From: Pelagibacteraceae bacterium AG-426-G02
GTDB lineage: Bacteria; Pseudomonadota; Alphaproteobacteria; Pelagibacterales; Pelagibacteraceae
DNA length: 41,003 nt
Reading direction: 5' to 3'
NCBI GenBank assembly: GCA_003213155.1
Contig: QCNQ01000009.1
Span: 1-41,003 of the forward strand
Part shown: piece by piece, positions 27,012 to 35,240 of the stretch
Position numbering within the stretch: the first letter of the stretch is position 1
How the letters are laid out: each line of letters begins with the position of its first letter
Position numbers and translations under genes: made by a program
The notes under the pieces: model-generated
Seen by the model: the letters and a program-made list of their open reading frames with translations, nothing else
Database searches by the model: none
Told to the model about the DNA's origin: nothing

Positions 27012-27042
27012 AAAGTTTTTTTAAATAAAAAGACTTTTTTTT
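27012..27042 (+). terminator. Terminator-like AU hairpin in the leader of the ornithine decarboxylase gene
   Basis: Bases 27012-27021 can pair with 27028-27037 (ten pairs, one G-T) around a six-base loop, and a T-run (27035-27042) completes the shape of a weak intrinsic terminator. A second T8 (27049-27056) and a G6 tract (27057-27062) follow before the ATG at 27071. No rightward gene ends just upstream, so if it terminates transcription it would act as an attenuator. The stem is almost all A-T, so its stability is doubtful. Confidence 0.35.
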
Positions 27043-27070
27043 GTTAAATTTTTTTTGGGGGGCATGAAAA

Positions 27071-28255
27071 ATGCAAAAATTTAAGTCGGTTGAAGAACTA
27101 GTTAATCAACTGAGACCAGACAAACCGGTTTATTGTATTAGAAAGAAATCAATTCTTTCAGCTTCCAAATTTTTTCAAAAAAACTTTCCAGGTAAAATCC
27201 TATATGCTGTCAAAACAAATCCTCATCCTGAGGTAATTAAAACTTTATTAAAAAGCGGTATTAATCAATTTGATGTTGCCTCAGTGGAGGAGATAAAAGC
27301 AGTCAGAAAATTTAATCAAGTATCTAAGTGTTCTTTCATGCACACAATTAAAAGTAGAGAAGATATAAGTGAAGCATACTTCAAATATGGAGTCAAAACA
27401 TTTGCACTTGATACTAAAGATGAATTGATAAAAATTATTGAGAGCACCAGCAATGCAAAAGATTTAGAATTATTTGTAAGAGTGGCTGTATCAAATGAAC
27501 ATGCTGAAATTGACTTATCAAAAAAATTCGGTGCTATAAATTCAGAGGCGGCAGGACTTTTAAGATTAGTAAAACAACATTCAAAAAAGATTGGATTAAG
27601 TTTTCATGTAGGATCGCAATGTATGCATCCAATTTCATACTCAAAAGGGATTTTCGAAATTGCAAATATAATAAAGAAAACGAAAATTGTTCCTGATTAT
27701 TTAAATATAGGAGGCGGCTTTCCAACTATCTATCCAGATTTAATTCCACCCTCTTTAGAGAGTTATTTTGATGAAATTAAGAAAGGTTTAGAAAATTTAA
27801 AGATTGAAAAATTACCAGAAATAATTTGTGAACCAGGTAGAGCCTTAGTTGCTGAAAGTGGTTCAACTATAGTTCGGGTTAACTTAAGAAAAAAACAAAA
27901 ACTTTATATAAATGATGGAACTTATGGAACACTTTTTGATGCAGGAACACCAAATATTGTTTTTCCATCTAAAATGATAAAAGATAATTCAAACAAAATT
28001 ATTTCAAAAAAATTAACTGCATTTGATTTTTATGGACCAACATGCGACAGCATGGATTACATGAAAGGTCCTTTCCTTTTACCTAATAATATTAAAGAGA
28101 ATGATTATATAGAACTTGGTCAATTAGGTTCATATGGCCTTACCTTTAGAACACAGTTTAATGGTTTCTATTCTGATAAAATTTATGAAGTTGAAGATAA
28201 TGCTATAATGAGCCTCTATAACAAAGACAGCAACAAAGATACTTTAGTTGCTTAA
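27071..28255 (+). CDS. Ornithine decarboxylase-like, alanine-racemase fold (group IV PLP decarboxylase)
   Basis: Predicted to convert ornithine (or a similar diamino acid such as lysine) to putrescine or cadaverine. The 394-residue protein binds PLP at Lys48 (ILYAVKTNPHPEV). It has FHVGSQ, the phosphate-binding GGGFP, EPGRALVAESG, and the active-site cysteine in GPTCDSMD (C325, D326), whose acidic partner suits ornithine-type substrates. This is the eukaryotic-like family common in alphaproteobacteria. The ATG at 27071 follows a GGGGGG tract by 8 bases, an unusual Shine-Dalgarno. The stop overlaps the next ATG by one base. Confidence 0.88.
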   Translation: MQKFKSVEELVNQLRPDKPVYCIRKKSILSASKFFQKNFPGKILYAVKTNPHPEVIKTLLKSGINQFDVASVEEIKAVRKFNQVSKCSFMHTIKSREDISEAYFKYGVKTFALDTKDELIKIIESTSNAKDLELFVRVAVSNEHAEIDLSKKFGAINSEAAGLLRLVKQHSKKIGLSFHVGSQCMHPISYSKGIFEIANIIKKTKIVPDYLNIGGGFPTIYPDLIPPSLESYFDEIKKGLENLKIEKLPEIICEPGRALVAESGSTIVRVNLRKKQKLYINDGTYGTLFDAGTPNIVFPSKMIKDNSNKIISKKLTAFDFYGPTCDSMDYMKGPFLLPNNIKENDYIELGQLGSYGLTFRTQFNGFYSDKIYEVEDNAIMSLYNKDSNKDTLVA

Positions 28256-29298
28256 TGTCAAAAAACAAAAATCTAGGACATAATAGTAAAAAAGACTTTC
28301 TTAAAAATCCAGTTGAACATATAGATATTACATCTTTTGACTCTAGAAAAATTATTTCATCAATGGAGAAAATGTCATTTGTATCAAGAGAAACTGCAAA
28401 TGCAGCAAACATCTATAATGAAATGTTAAAAGATAAAGATTGTACAATTTTTCTTACTTTAGCTGGTTCGACCTCAGCAGCTGGTTGTATGAATATTTAC
28501 AAAGATTTAGTCAAATACAATATGGTAGATGCAATCGTTGCAACTGGTGCTTCGATAATTGATATGGATTTTTTTGAGGCATTAGGATTTAAGCATTATC
28601 AAGGCTCTCAATTTCAAGATGATACTGAACTTAGAAAAAATTATATTGATAGAATATACGATACCTACATCGACGAAGATGAATTACAAATTTGTGATAA
28701 GAAAATTTGTGAAATAGCTGATAACTTGGAGCCTAGAAGCTATACCTCTAGAGAATTTATTCACGAAATGGGAAAATATCTCAAAAAAAACTCAGTAAAG
28801 AAAGATTCTTTAATTGAAACTGCCTATGATCACAATGTGCCAATATTCTGTCCTGCTTTTACAGACTCTAGCGCTGGTTTTGGTTTAGTAATTCATCAAG
28901 AAAAGAACCCGAAATCTCATATTACAATAGACTCTATAAGAGAATTTCGAGAATTAACTGAAATAAAAATTAAATCAAAAGGTTCTGGATTATTTATGAT
29001 AGGTGGCGGAGTGCCAAAAAATTTTATTCAGGACACAGTCATATGTGCTGAACTTTTAGGTAAAGATGTTGAAATGCATAAATATGCTGTGCAAATTACT
29101 GTAGCAGACTCAAGAGATGGTGCGTGTAGCAGTTCAACTTTAAAAGAGGCAAGTTCATGGGGTAAAGTTGATGTTACGAAAGAACAAATGGTTTTTGCTG
29201 AGGCAACAAGTGTATTACCTTTGATTGCAAGTGATGCATATCACAAAGGTGAATGGAAAAATAGAGATAGAAAAAACTTTACAAAAATTTTTGGATAA
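28255..29298 (+). CDS. Deoxyhypusine synthase-family protein (bacterial; polyamine aminobutyl transferase?)
   Basis: A 347-residue member of the NAD-dependent deoxyhypusine synthase family. The substrate-imine lysine is present as K304 in EASSWGKV, with the adjacent Trp302 and Glu298 (human Lys329, Trp327, Glu323). By eye, however, human His288 corresponds to Asn256 (GGGVPKNFI) and Asp316 to Cys291 (RDGACSSS). Bacteria have no eIF5A to modify, so a free polyamine acceptor, as in homospermidine synthases derived from this family, is more likely. Its neighbours are a putrescine-making decarboxylase and a ureohydrolase, which supports a polyamine role. The family is firm; the reaction is inferred. 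Confidence 0.85.
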   Translation: MSKNKNLGHNSKKDFLKNPVEHIDITSFDSRKIISSMEKMSFVSRETANAANIYNEMLKDKDCTIFLTLAGSTSAAGCMNIYKDLVKYNMVDAIVATGASIIDMDFFEALGFKHYQGSQFQDDTELRKNYIDRIYDTYIDEDELQICDKKICEIADNLEPRSYTSREFIHEMGKYLKKNSVKKDSLIETAYDHNVPIFCPAFTDSSAGFGLVIHQEKNPKSHITIDSIREFRELTEIKIKSKGSGLFMIGGGVPKNFIQDTVICAELLGKDVEMHKYAVQITVADSRDGACSSSTLKEASSWGKVDVTKEQMVFAEATSVLPLIASDAYHKGEWKNRDRKNFTKIFG

Positions 29299-30178
29299 AA
29301 CATTGCAATATCTTTCAAATAAAAAAGGGTTTCTTGGAATAGATAATAAATTCAATTTTAAAGAAAAAGTTGTAATTGTTCCTTTTGGTCTGGAAAAAAC
29401 TGTGAGTTATGGTGGTGGGACTAAAAATGGCCCAAAAGAGATAATTAAAGCTTCACATCAAGTTGAATTATATGATGAGGAATTAAATTGTGAACCTTAC
29501 AAAAAAATAGGAATTAAAACTTTAAAACCTTTTAAGATTGATAAAAATATTAAAAAAGCTTTAAAAAAGATAGCTGACATAAATAAAGAAATTCTTAATA
29601 ATAAACTTTTTCCAATGACTTTTGGTGGTGAACATTCAATCACACCAGGATGTATTGTTCCATTTGTTAAAAAACATAAAAATATCTGCCTCTTACATTT
29701 CGATGCTCATGCAGATTTAAGAGAAAGTTATAATGGTGAAAAATTTTCACACGCATCTGCTATCAGAAGATGTTTAGATTATAAAAACGTTTCAATAATC
29801 TCATTTGGAATTAGAAATATTTCAAAAGAGGAGATACCTTTTTTAAAAAAAAATAAATCTAGAATTAATATTTTTTGGGCAAAAGATAAGATAAAATGGA
29901 ATTTAAAAAAATTTAAAAAACTTATTAAAAATAAGACTGTTTATCTAACTTTCGATGTAGATGGATTAGATTCGAGTATAATGCCTGCAACTGGAACACC
30001 TGAACCTGGCGGTTTATTATGGGATGAAGTTTTAGATATAATTAAGATTGCAGCGAAAAACTCAAACATCGTTGGCGCAGATATAAATGAGCTCGCACCA
30101 ATCAAAGGATTTAATTCCTACAATTTTCTAGTAGCAAAGTTGGCTTATAAAATATTATCTTATAAATATTTATATTAA
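29291..30178 (+). CDS. speB: Agmatinase/ureohydrolase family enzyme
   Basis: A binuclear manganese hydrolase that removes urea from a guanidino compound. Ligand motifs are visible: GGEHSI, HFDAHADLR and DVDGLDSSIMPATGTPEPGG, all intact. PATGTPEPGG favours agmatinase-type enzymes over arginase. The frame extends up to 29225 and would overlap the DHS gene by 74 bases. I prefer the TTG at 29291, which overlaps its stop by 8 bases and gives about 295 residues, but no Shine-Dalgarno decides it. It may release putrescine from agmatine or act on a guanidino-polyamine from the upstream enzyme. Confidence 0.87.
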   Translation: MDKTLQYLSNKKGFLGIDNKFNFKEKVVIVPFGLEKTVSYGGGTKNGPKEIIKASHQVELYDEELNCEPYKKIGIKTLKPFKIDKNIKKALKKIADINKEILNNKLFPMTFGGEHSITPGCIVPFVKKHKNICLLHFDAHADLRESYNGEKFSHASAIRRCLDYKNVSIISFGIRNISKEEIPFLKKNKSRINIFWAKDKIKWNLKKFKKLIKNKTVYLTFDVDGLDSSIMPATGTPEPGGLLWDEVLDIIKIAAKNSNIVGADINELAPIKGFNSYNFLVAKLAYKILSYKYLY

Positions 30179-30180
30179 AT

Positions 30181-30729
30181 CTAAACTGGTTTAAGTGTTT
30201 TCAGCAGTAATCTGAAAGGGATTAACATCATCAAAGCAACAAAAATTTTTACACTTAAATCTCCTAAAGACAATGTGATCCAAGGAATGCCTGTTCCATA
30301 AAAAGATATTGAAAAAAATATAAACGTATCAATTGTTGAACCTATCAAAGATGACGTTAAAGGTGCAACAAACCATTCTTTTTTTCTCAATTTATCAAAA
30401 ATTTGAACATCTAAGAGTTGGGCAACTAAAAAGGCAGTACCCGATCCAATTGCAATTCTTATAGATATCAAGTCTGTAAAGTTTGTTGAGAATAAAAGCG
30501 TAAAGCTAATACCTATAGCAAAACCAATATAAACAATTTTTCTGGCAACTATCTTGCCAAAAGATCTGTTGGCTAAATCTGTGATCAAGAAAGCAATCGG
30601 ATAGCTAAAAGCTCCATAAGTTAATATTTCTTCTAAACCATAATATTTTATAGGGAACTGAACTAAATAATTAGATGCTAAAACAACTGCTCCCATTAAA
30701 AATGAGAGTATAAAAAAAATTTTATTCAT
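30181..30729 (-). CDS. yhhQ: Queuosine precursor transporter (VUT/YhhQ family)
   Basis: A 182-residue membrane protein with about six helices that imports preQ0/preQ1-type precursors for queuosine in tRNA. Family features are FSYPIAFLITDLANRSFGK (about 42-60), FLVAQLLDVQIFDKLRKKEW and SSLIGSTIDTFIFFSISF. The ATG overlaps the stop of rpmB by one base (TAATG), so it is translated with L28. It ends 2 bases from the convergent agmatinase gene, with no room for a terminator. Confidence 0.87.
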   Translation of the reverse strand: MNKIFFILSFLMGAVVLASNYLVQFPIKYYGLEEILTYGAFSYPIAFLITDLANRSFGKIVARKIVYIGFAIGISFTLLFSTNFTDLISIRIAIGSGTAFLVAQLLDVQIFDKLRKKEWFVAPLTSSLIGSTIDTFIFFSISFYGTGIPWITLSLGDLSVKIFVALMMLIPFRLLLKTLKPV

Positions 30730-31043
30730 TAAGCTGTCTTAGATTGAACTTGTTTTTTTTGAAATGGAGACTTTATTAATAAACTTTTTTTCATCTTCTT
30801 TAATCTTGGAGACAAATTTTTATTTTTTACAGTCTTTAAAAACTCGTCAAAACTTCCTTTTTTATCTACAGATCTTACACCAGCATTACTTACAGTAAGT
30901 TTCATGCTTCTCTTTAAAAGTTCACTTGTAAATTTTACTTTTTTTAAATTAGGTAAAAATCTTCTCTTTGTCTTATTATTAGCATGACTAACGTTATGAC
31001 CTTTAAGGGGAATTTTGCCGGTAAGTTCACATTTTTTTGACAT
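30729..31043 (-). CDS. rpmB: 50S ribosomal protein L28
   Basis: A basic 104-residue ribosomal protein. The N-terminal [10 protein letters not shown], the segment [20 protein letters not shown] (15-34) and [18 protein letters not shown] (about 46-63) are diagnostic. It is longer than E. coli L28 (78) through a lysine-rich C-terminal extension, as in other alphaproteobacteria. No zinc-binding CXXC pair is present. There is no Shine-Dalgarno, and the predicted transcription start is only a few bases upstream. Co-translated with the queuosine precursor transporter. Confidence 0.96.
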   Translation of the reverse strand: MSKKCELTGKIPLKGHNVSHANNKTKRRFLPNLKKVKFTSELLKRSMKLTVSNAGVRSVDKKGSFDEFLKTVKNKNLSPRLKKMKKSLLIKSPFQKKQVQSKTA

Positions 31044-31055
31044 AATATTTTCGAC

Positions 31056-31084
31056 TATATAAAGTGAGTTGATGATTGCGTCAA
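31056..31084 (-). promoter_or_regulatory. Sigma-70-type promoter of rpmB
   Basis: On the minus strand TTGACG (31084-31079), a 17-base spacer and TATATA (31061-31056) give a good housekeeping promoter between pyrD and rpmB. A start about 7 bases after the -10 box would be near 31049, leaving a leader of roughly 6 bases before the ATG (31043). The mRNA would then be almost leaderless. Confidence 0.65.
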
Positions 31085-31095
31085 GTTTATAAAAT

Positions 31096-32148
31096 TTAAG
31101 AAGTTGTTTTTTTCCCTATGATTTCACTATAATGTTTAACTCCATCTCTTATCAATAATTCCTTAAGCTCTTTTTTAATAAGGTTTACAATATTTGGCCC
31201 TCTGTATACCATACCTGTATAAAGTTGAACATAACTCGCGCCAGCTAAAAACTTATTGTACGCACTTATTCCAGAGTCTACTCCACCAACTCCAATAATT
31301 TTAATTTTATTACCAAGAGTTTTATAAAATTTATTAATCAGCATTGTAGATTTTTCTTCTATTGGTTTACCTGACAAACCTCCTTTTTGATGCTTTTGAA
31401 TGTCATTTAATTTATCTCGAGTAGAGTCAGAGGTGTTCGATAAAATGACTGCTTTTATATTATTGCTTAAAAGAACATCAGAAATTTTGGGTATTTCCTT
31501 ATCTTTAATATCTGGTGAGACTTTTACTACAATTGGAATTTTTGAATTTAGTTTTGTTTTTTCACTATTAATTATATTTAATAAACTATTCAATTTTTCC
31601 TGATCATGAAAATTTCTCAGCTCTTCGGTGTTGGGAGATGAAATATTAATCGTAATATAGTCTGCAAATTCATGGAAGGTTTTTAAACATTCAACATAAT
31701 CCTTCAATCTATCATTTGTATCTTTGTTGGGACCTATGTTAATTCCAAGTAAACCAATTTGTTTATTACTTGAGATCCTATCAACAATGTTTTTTGCACC
31801 TAAATTATTAAAACCCAATCTATTAATTAATGCCTCATCTTCGACTAATCTAAAAACTCTTGGCTTGGGGTTACCATATTGTTTAAGAGGTGTAACTGTG
31901 CCCACCTCCACAAAACCAAATCCCAATTTAAATAAAGAATTATAAACCTCAGCATTTTTGTCAAATCCTGCTGCCATTCCAATTGGATTTTCTATCTCTT
32001 TTTCAAATAATTTAGTCTTAAATAAATGGCTGTTTTTATTTTTATCCAAAACATTTGGCACGAAATTAAATTTTAATGACTTTATTGCCAAACCATGGGC
32101 TGTCTCTGGATCAAGTTTAAAAATTAGAGATCTTAAATTTGAAAACAT
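31096..32148 (-). CDS. pyrD: Dihydroorotate dehydrogenase (quinone), class 2
   Basis: The membrane-associated FMN enzyme of pyrimidine synthesis, passing electrons to the quinone pool. The 350-residue length, the N-terminal membrane-binding helices ([22 protein letters not shown]) and a serine as base in [15 protein letters not shown] mark class 2. FMN-binding features include [19 protein letters not shown] and GVGGVDSG. The ATG overlaps the stop of the lysyl-tRNA synthetase gene by one base, forming a two-gene unit. Confidence 0.95.
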   Translation of the reverse strand: MFSNLRSLIFKLDPETAHGLAIKSLKFNFVPNVLDKNKNSHLFKTKLFEKEIENPIGMAAGFDKNAEVYNSLFKLGFGFVEVGTVTPLKQYGNPKPRVFRLVEDEALINRLGFNNLGAKNIVDRISSNKQIGLLGINIGPNKDTNDRLKDYVECLKTFHEFADYITINISSPNTEELRNFHDQEKLNSLLNIINSEKTKLNSKIPIVVKVSPDIKDKEIPKISDVLLSNNIKAVILSNTSDSTRDKLNDIQKHQKGGLSGKPIEEKSTMLINKFYKTLGNKIKIIGVGGVDSGISAYNKFLAGASYVQLYTGMVYRGPNIVNLIKKELKELLIRDGVKHYSEIIGKKTTS

Positions 32149-33710
32149 TATTTAATTTTATTTATTATAAGATCTTTAGTTTCTTTAACACCAAAAAAAC
32201 TTATAAAAAAACCCATTCGAGGGCCATTTTCGACTCCAAATACAACTTCATAAATTAATTTAAACCAGTCTCTCAAATTTTCTGAATACCCATTTTCTTT
32301 TCCTGTTGAATAAATTAAAGTTTGAATTTCTTCGGGAGACATCTTGTCATTACATTTATCTAAGGTTGATATTAGAGCCTCTAGTGCTTTTTTTTCTATT
32401 CGATCAGGTATTTTATATTTTTTTTTGGCTTTTATTACATCGTTAAAATATTTAATAGCATAACCAACTAGATTATCAAAAATGGGGTGATCTTTTTCAG
32501 AAATATTTTCCTTATATTTTTTTACGAACTTCCATAATAATTCTTTATTTTCGGCATTACTTGTTTCTACAAGATTTAATAACATAGAAAATGACATAAT
32601 CATTTTTTCTTTTGGGACACTGCCATTATGAACATGCCATACTGGATTCATCAGTAACTGAAGCTCATCTTGAGTTTTAGCCTTTTCAATAAATTCCAAA
32701 TATTCGTCTACCGCTTTTGGAACTATCTCATTATAAAGTTTTTTAGCTCTTTTTGGATTTTGATACATATATAATGATAAACTTTCTGGTGAGGCGTACT
32801 CCAACCATTGCTCGATTGTTATTCCATTCCCTTTTGATTTAGAAATCTTTTCCCCTTTTTCATCCAAAAAGAGTTCATAAGCAAAACCAGATGGGTTTTT
32901 TTTTCCAATTAGTTTAATAATTTTAGTGGATAATATTGCACTTTCTATCAGATCTTTTCCGTACATTTCAAAGTCAACATCTAACGCATACCATCTCATG
33001 GCCCAATCGACTTTCCACTGAAGTTTACAATGACCATCTAATATGCTTGATTCTAAATCTTTACCTTTATTATCAAACACAATTTTAGACTTAGAATTAT
33101 CAATTTTTTTAACTGGGATTTCCAAAACATGTCCTGTTTCTGGACAAATAGGAAGAAATGGACAATAAGTTTTTTGCCGTTCTTTTCCTAAAGTAGGCAT
33201 AATGATATTCATTATTCCATCATAATTATCTAAAATAATTTGAAGAGTTGGATTAAAAAAACCCGATTTATACAATTGAGTAGAGCTCTTGAAATTATAT
33301 TTAAAATTAAAATTATTTAAAAACTTTTTTAATTTCTCATTATTATGTTCACCAAAACTATTATATTTTTCAAAGGGGTCTGGTACGTCTGTCAAAGGTT
33401 TATGAAGGTTTTTTTCTAACAATTCTTTATTGGGTACATTGTCTGGTATTTTTCTAAGACCATCCATATCATCAGAAAAAGTGATAATTTCTGTTGGAAG
33501 ATCAGTTAATTGTTTTAACGCATTAACCATCATAGAAGTCCTAGCAACTTCTCCAAATGTTCCTATGTGGGGAAGTCCACTTGGGCCATACCCTGTCTGA
33601 AGTGTAATTTTACCTTTTTTTTCTAAAAAAGATTTTCTTTCTCTAAGCATTTTTTTTGCTTCAACGATTGGCCAAGAGCTTGTTTTTTCTAAGTTTTCTT
33701 TTTTTATCAT
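32148..33710 (-). CDS. lysS: Lysyl-tRNA synthetase, class I
   Basis: Charges tRNA-Lys. It is the class I (archaeal-type) enzyme used by most alphaproteobacteria, not the class II LysRS of E. coli. The HIGH-like motif is GLPHIGTFGE (45-54) and the KMSKS-like motif is EKISKSKGNG (about residue 290). The C-terminal helical anticodon domain follows. At 520 residues it is of normal length. It is the first gene of the lysS-pyrD unit, divergent from trkH with an 87-base gap. Confidence 0.94.
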   Translation of the reverse strand: MIKKENLEKTSSWPIVEAKKMLRERKSFLEKKGKITLQTGYGPSGLPHIGTFGEVARTSMMVNALKQLTDLPTEIITFSDDMDGLRKIPDNVPNKELLEKNLHKPLTDVPDPFEKYNSFGEHNNEKLKKFLNNFNFKYNFKSSTQLYKSGFFNPTLQIILDNYDGIMNIIMPTLGKERQKTYCPFLPICPETGHVLEIPVKKIDNSKSKIVFDNKGKDLESSILDGHCKLQWKVDWAMRWYALDVDFEMYGKDLIESAILSTKIIKLIGKKNPSGFAYELFLDEKGEKISKSKGNGITIEQWLEYASPESLSLYMYQNPKRAKKLYNEIVPKAVDEYLEFIEKAKTQDELQLLMNPVWHVHNGSVPKEKMIMSFSMLLNLVETSNAENKELLWKFVKKYKENISEKDHPIFDNLVGYAIKYFNDVIKAKKKYKIPDRIEKKALEALISTLDKCNDKMSPEEIQTLIYSTGKENGYSENLRDWFKLIYEVVFGVENGPRMGFFISFFGVKETKDLIINKIK

Positions 33711-33797
33711 GAATAATTCAACAAAATCTTTAATTAGCGAACTACTTAATTCTTATAGAGTTGAAATTTATTTACCATAAAATAATGTTCTTTCAAA

Positions 33798-35237
33798 ATG
33801 TCTAATTATAAAACAGTTTTTTTTACTCTTGGAATTCTTCAAATAATTCTTGGTATTTTTATGCTTGTTCCAATAATTGTACAATTTATTTATGGTCAAA
33901 TAGATTCTTCTTTTTTTGGTGCAGCAATTGTTACAATTATTTTTGGAACCTTATTTTTTCTCTCAAATCTAGATCATGAAAAAAAACTTAATTTGCAACA
34001 AGCATTCCTTCTAACTGCATTAGCATGGTTAAGTATTGCTATATTTGGTTCATTACCCTTTATATTCTCTAATTTAGAATTTTCAGTCACAAATGCCTTT
34101 TTTGAAAGTATGTCAGGTATTACAACAACCGGTTCAACAATCATATCAAATTTAGAAAATATGCCTAAGGGGATATTATTTTGGAGAGCAATACTTCAAT
34201 GGTTGGGAGGTATTGGTGTCATAGTGATGGCGATTACATTAATGCCCATAATGAATGTTGGGGGAATGCAATTGTTTAAAATTTCAAACAATGATTCATC
34301 TGAAAAAATTCTTCCAAAGTCTAAAGAGGTTGCTCTAAGATTGATTTATATTTACTCTGGATTAACAGCGCTATGTGCAATCACTTACAATATTTTTGGA
34401 ATGAATATTTTTGATAGTATTACACATTCGATGACAACTATAGCAACTGGTGGATTCTCTAATTATAATCAATCCATTGGTTTTTTTAATAGCTTAGCGA
34501 TAGAAACTACGGCTATGATATTTATTATTTTAGGAAGTGTTCCATTTATCGTGTACATTAAATTTTTGAATGGCAATAGGTCTATTTTTACATCAGATTC
34601 TCAAATCAAAACTTTTATTAAAATAATATTTATATCAATTTTCATTTTATCGATTTATCTTACTTTAAATAATTCAAGTTCATTTGATTTAAGATCAATT
34701 TTCTTTAACGTTATTTCTATTCTAACTGGAACCGGTTATGTTAATGCTCAATTTGACAATTGGGGTAGCTTTCCTCTAGTATTATTTTTAGCTTTGATGT
34801 TCATAGGAGGCTGTGCTGGTTCAACAACATGTGGCATAAAAATATTTCGTTTTCAAATTCTTTATTCATTTGTAATTAATCAACTAAAAAAAATTATTTA
34901 CCCTAAAGGTGTTTTTGTGTTGAAATACGATAAAAATCCAATTGATGATAAATTCATAGCGTCAATCATCTCTTTTATTTACATGTACTTAATAATATTT
35001 TTTTTATTGTCTGCGTTATTATCTTTAAATGGACTTGATTTTATAACTGCAATTTCAGGTGCTGCGACCTCTATTTCAAATGTTGGTCCAGGTTTGGGAT
35101 CAATAATTGGACCTAACGGAAATTTCTCCTCATTACCAGATTTTTCCAAATGGATTTTAACAATCGGTATGATCTTAGGCAGACTGGAGCTATTTGCTAT
35201 ATTAGTGTTATTTTTACCTTCATTCTGGAGAAATTAA
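33798..35237 (+). CDS. trkH: Potassium uptake protein TrkH
   Basis: The pore subunit of the Trk potassium transporter: 479 residues with four repeated helix-pore-helix units. Selectivity-filter glycines are visible in each, for example ESMSGITTTGSTII, TTIATGGFSNYNQSIGFF, SILTGTGYVNA and SAATSISNVGPGLG. The signature FIGGCAGSTTCGIKIFR is also present. The partner TrkA is not in the window. It is followed three bases later by the AmpG-like gene. Confidence 0.92.
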   Translation: MSNYKTVFFTLGILQIILGIFMLVPIIVQFIYGQIDSSFFGAAIVTIIFGTLFFLSNLDHEKKLNLQQAFLLTALAWLSIAIFGSLPFIFSNLEFSVTNAFFESMSGITTTGSTIISNLENMPKGILFWRAILQWLGGIGVIVMAITLMPIMNVGGMQLFKISNNDSSEKILPKSKEVALRLIYIYSGLTALCAITYNIFGMNIFDSITHSMTTIATGGFSNYNQSIGFFNSLAIETTAMIFIILGSVPFIVYIKFLNGNRSIFTSDSQIKTFIKIIFISIFILSIYLTLNNSSSFDLRSIFFNVISILTGTGYVNAQFDNWGSFPLVLFLALMFIGGCAGSTTCGIKIFRFQILYSFVINQLKKIIYPKGVFVLKYDKNPIDDKFIASIISFIYMYLIIFFLLSALLSLNGLDFITAISGAATSISNVGPGLGSIIGPNGNFSSLPDFSKWILTIGMILGRLELFAILVLFLPSFWRN

Positions 35238-35240
35238 AAA

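Noticed and set aside
29225..29290. Extended N-terminus of the agmatinase-family gene
   Set aside because: It would overlap the DHS gene by 74 bases and adds residues that look like out-of-frame DHS sequence; the TTG at 29291 is more economical.
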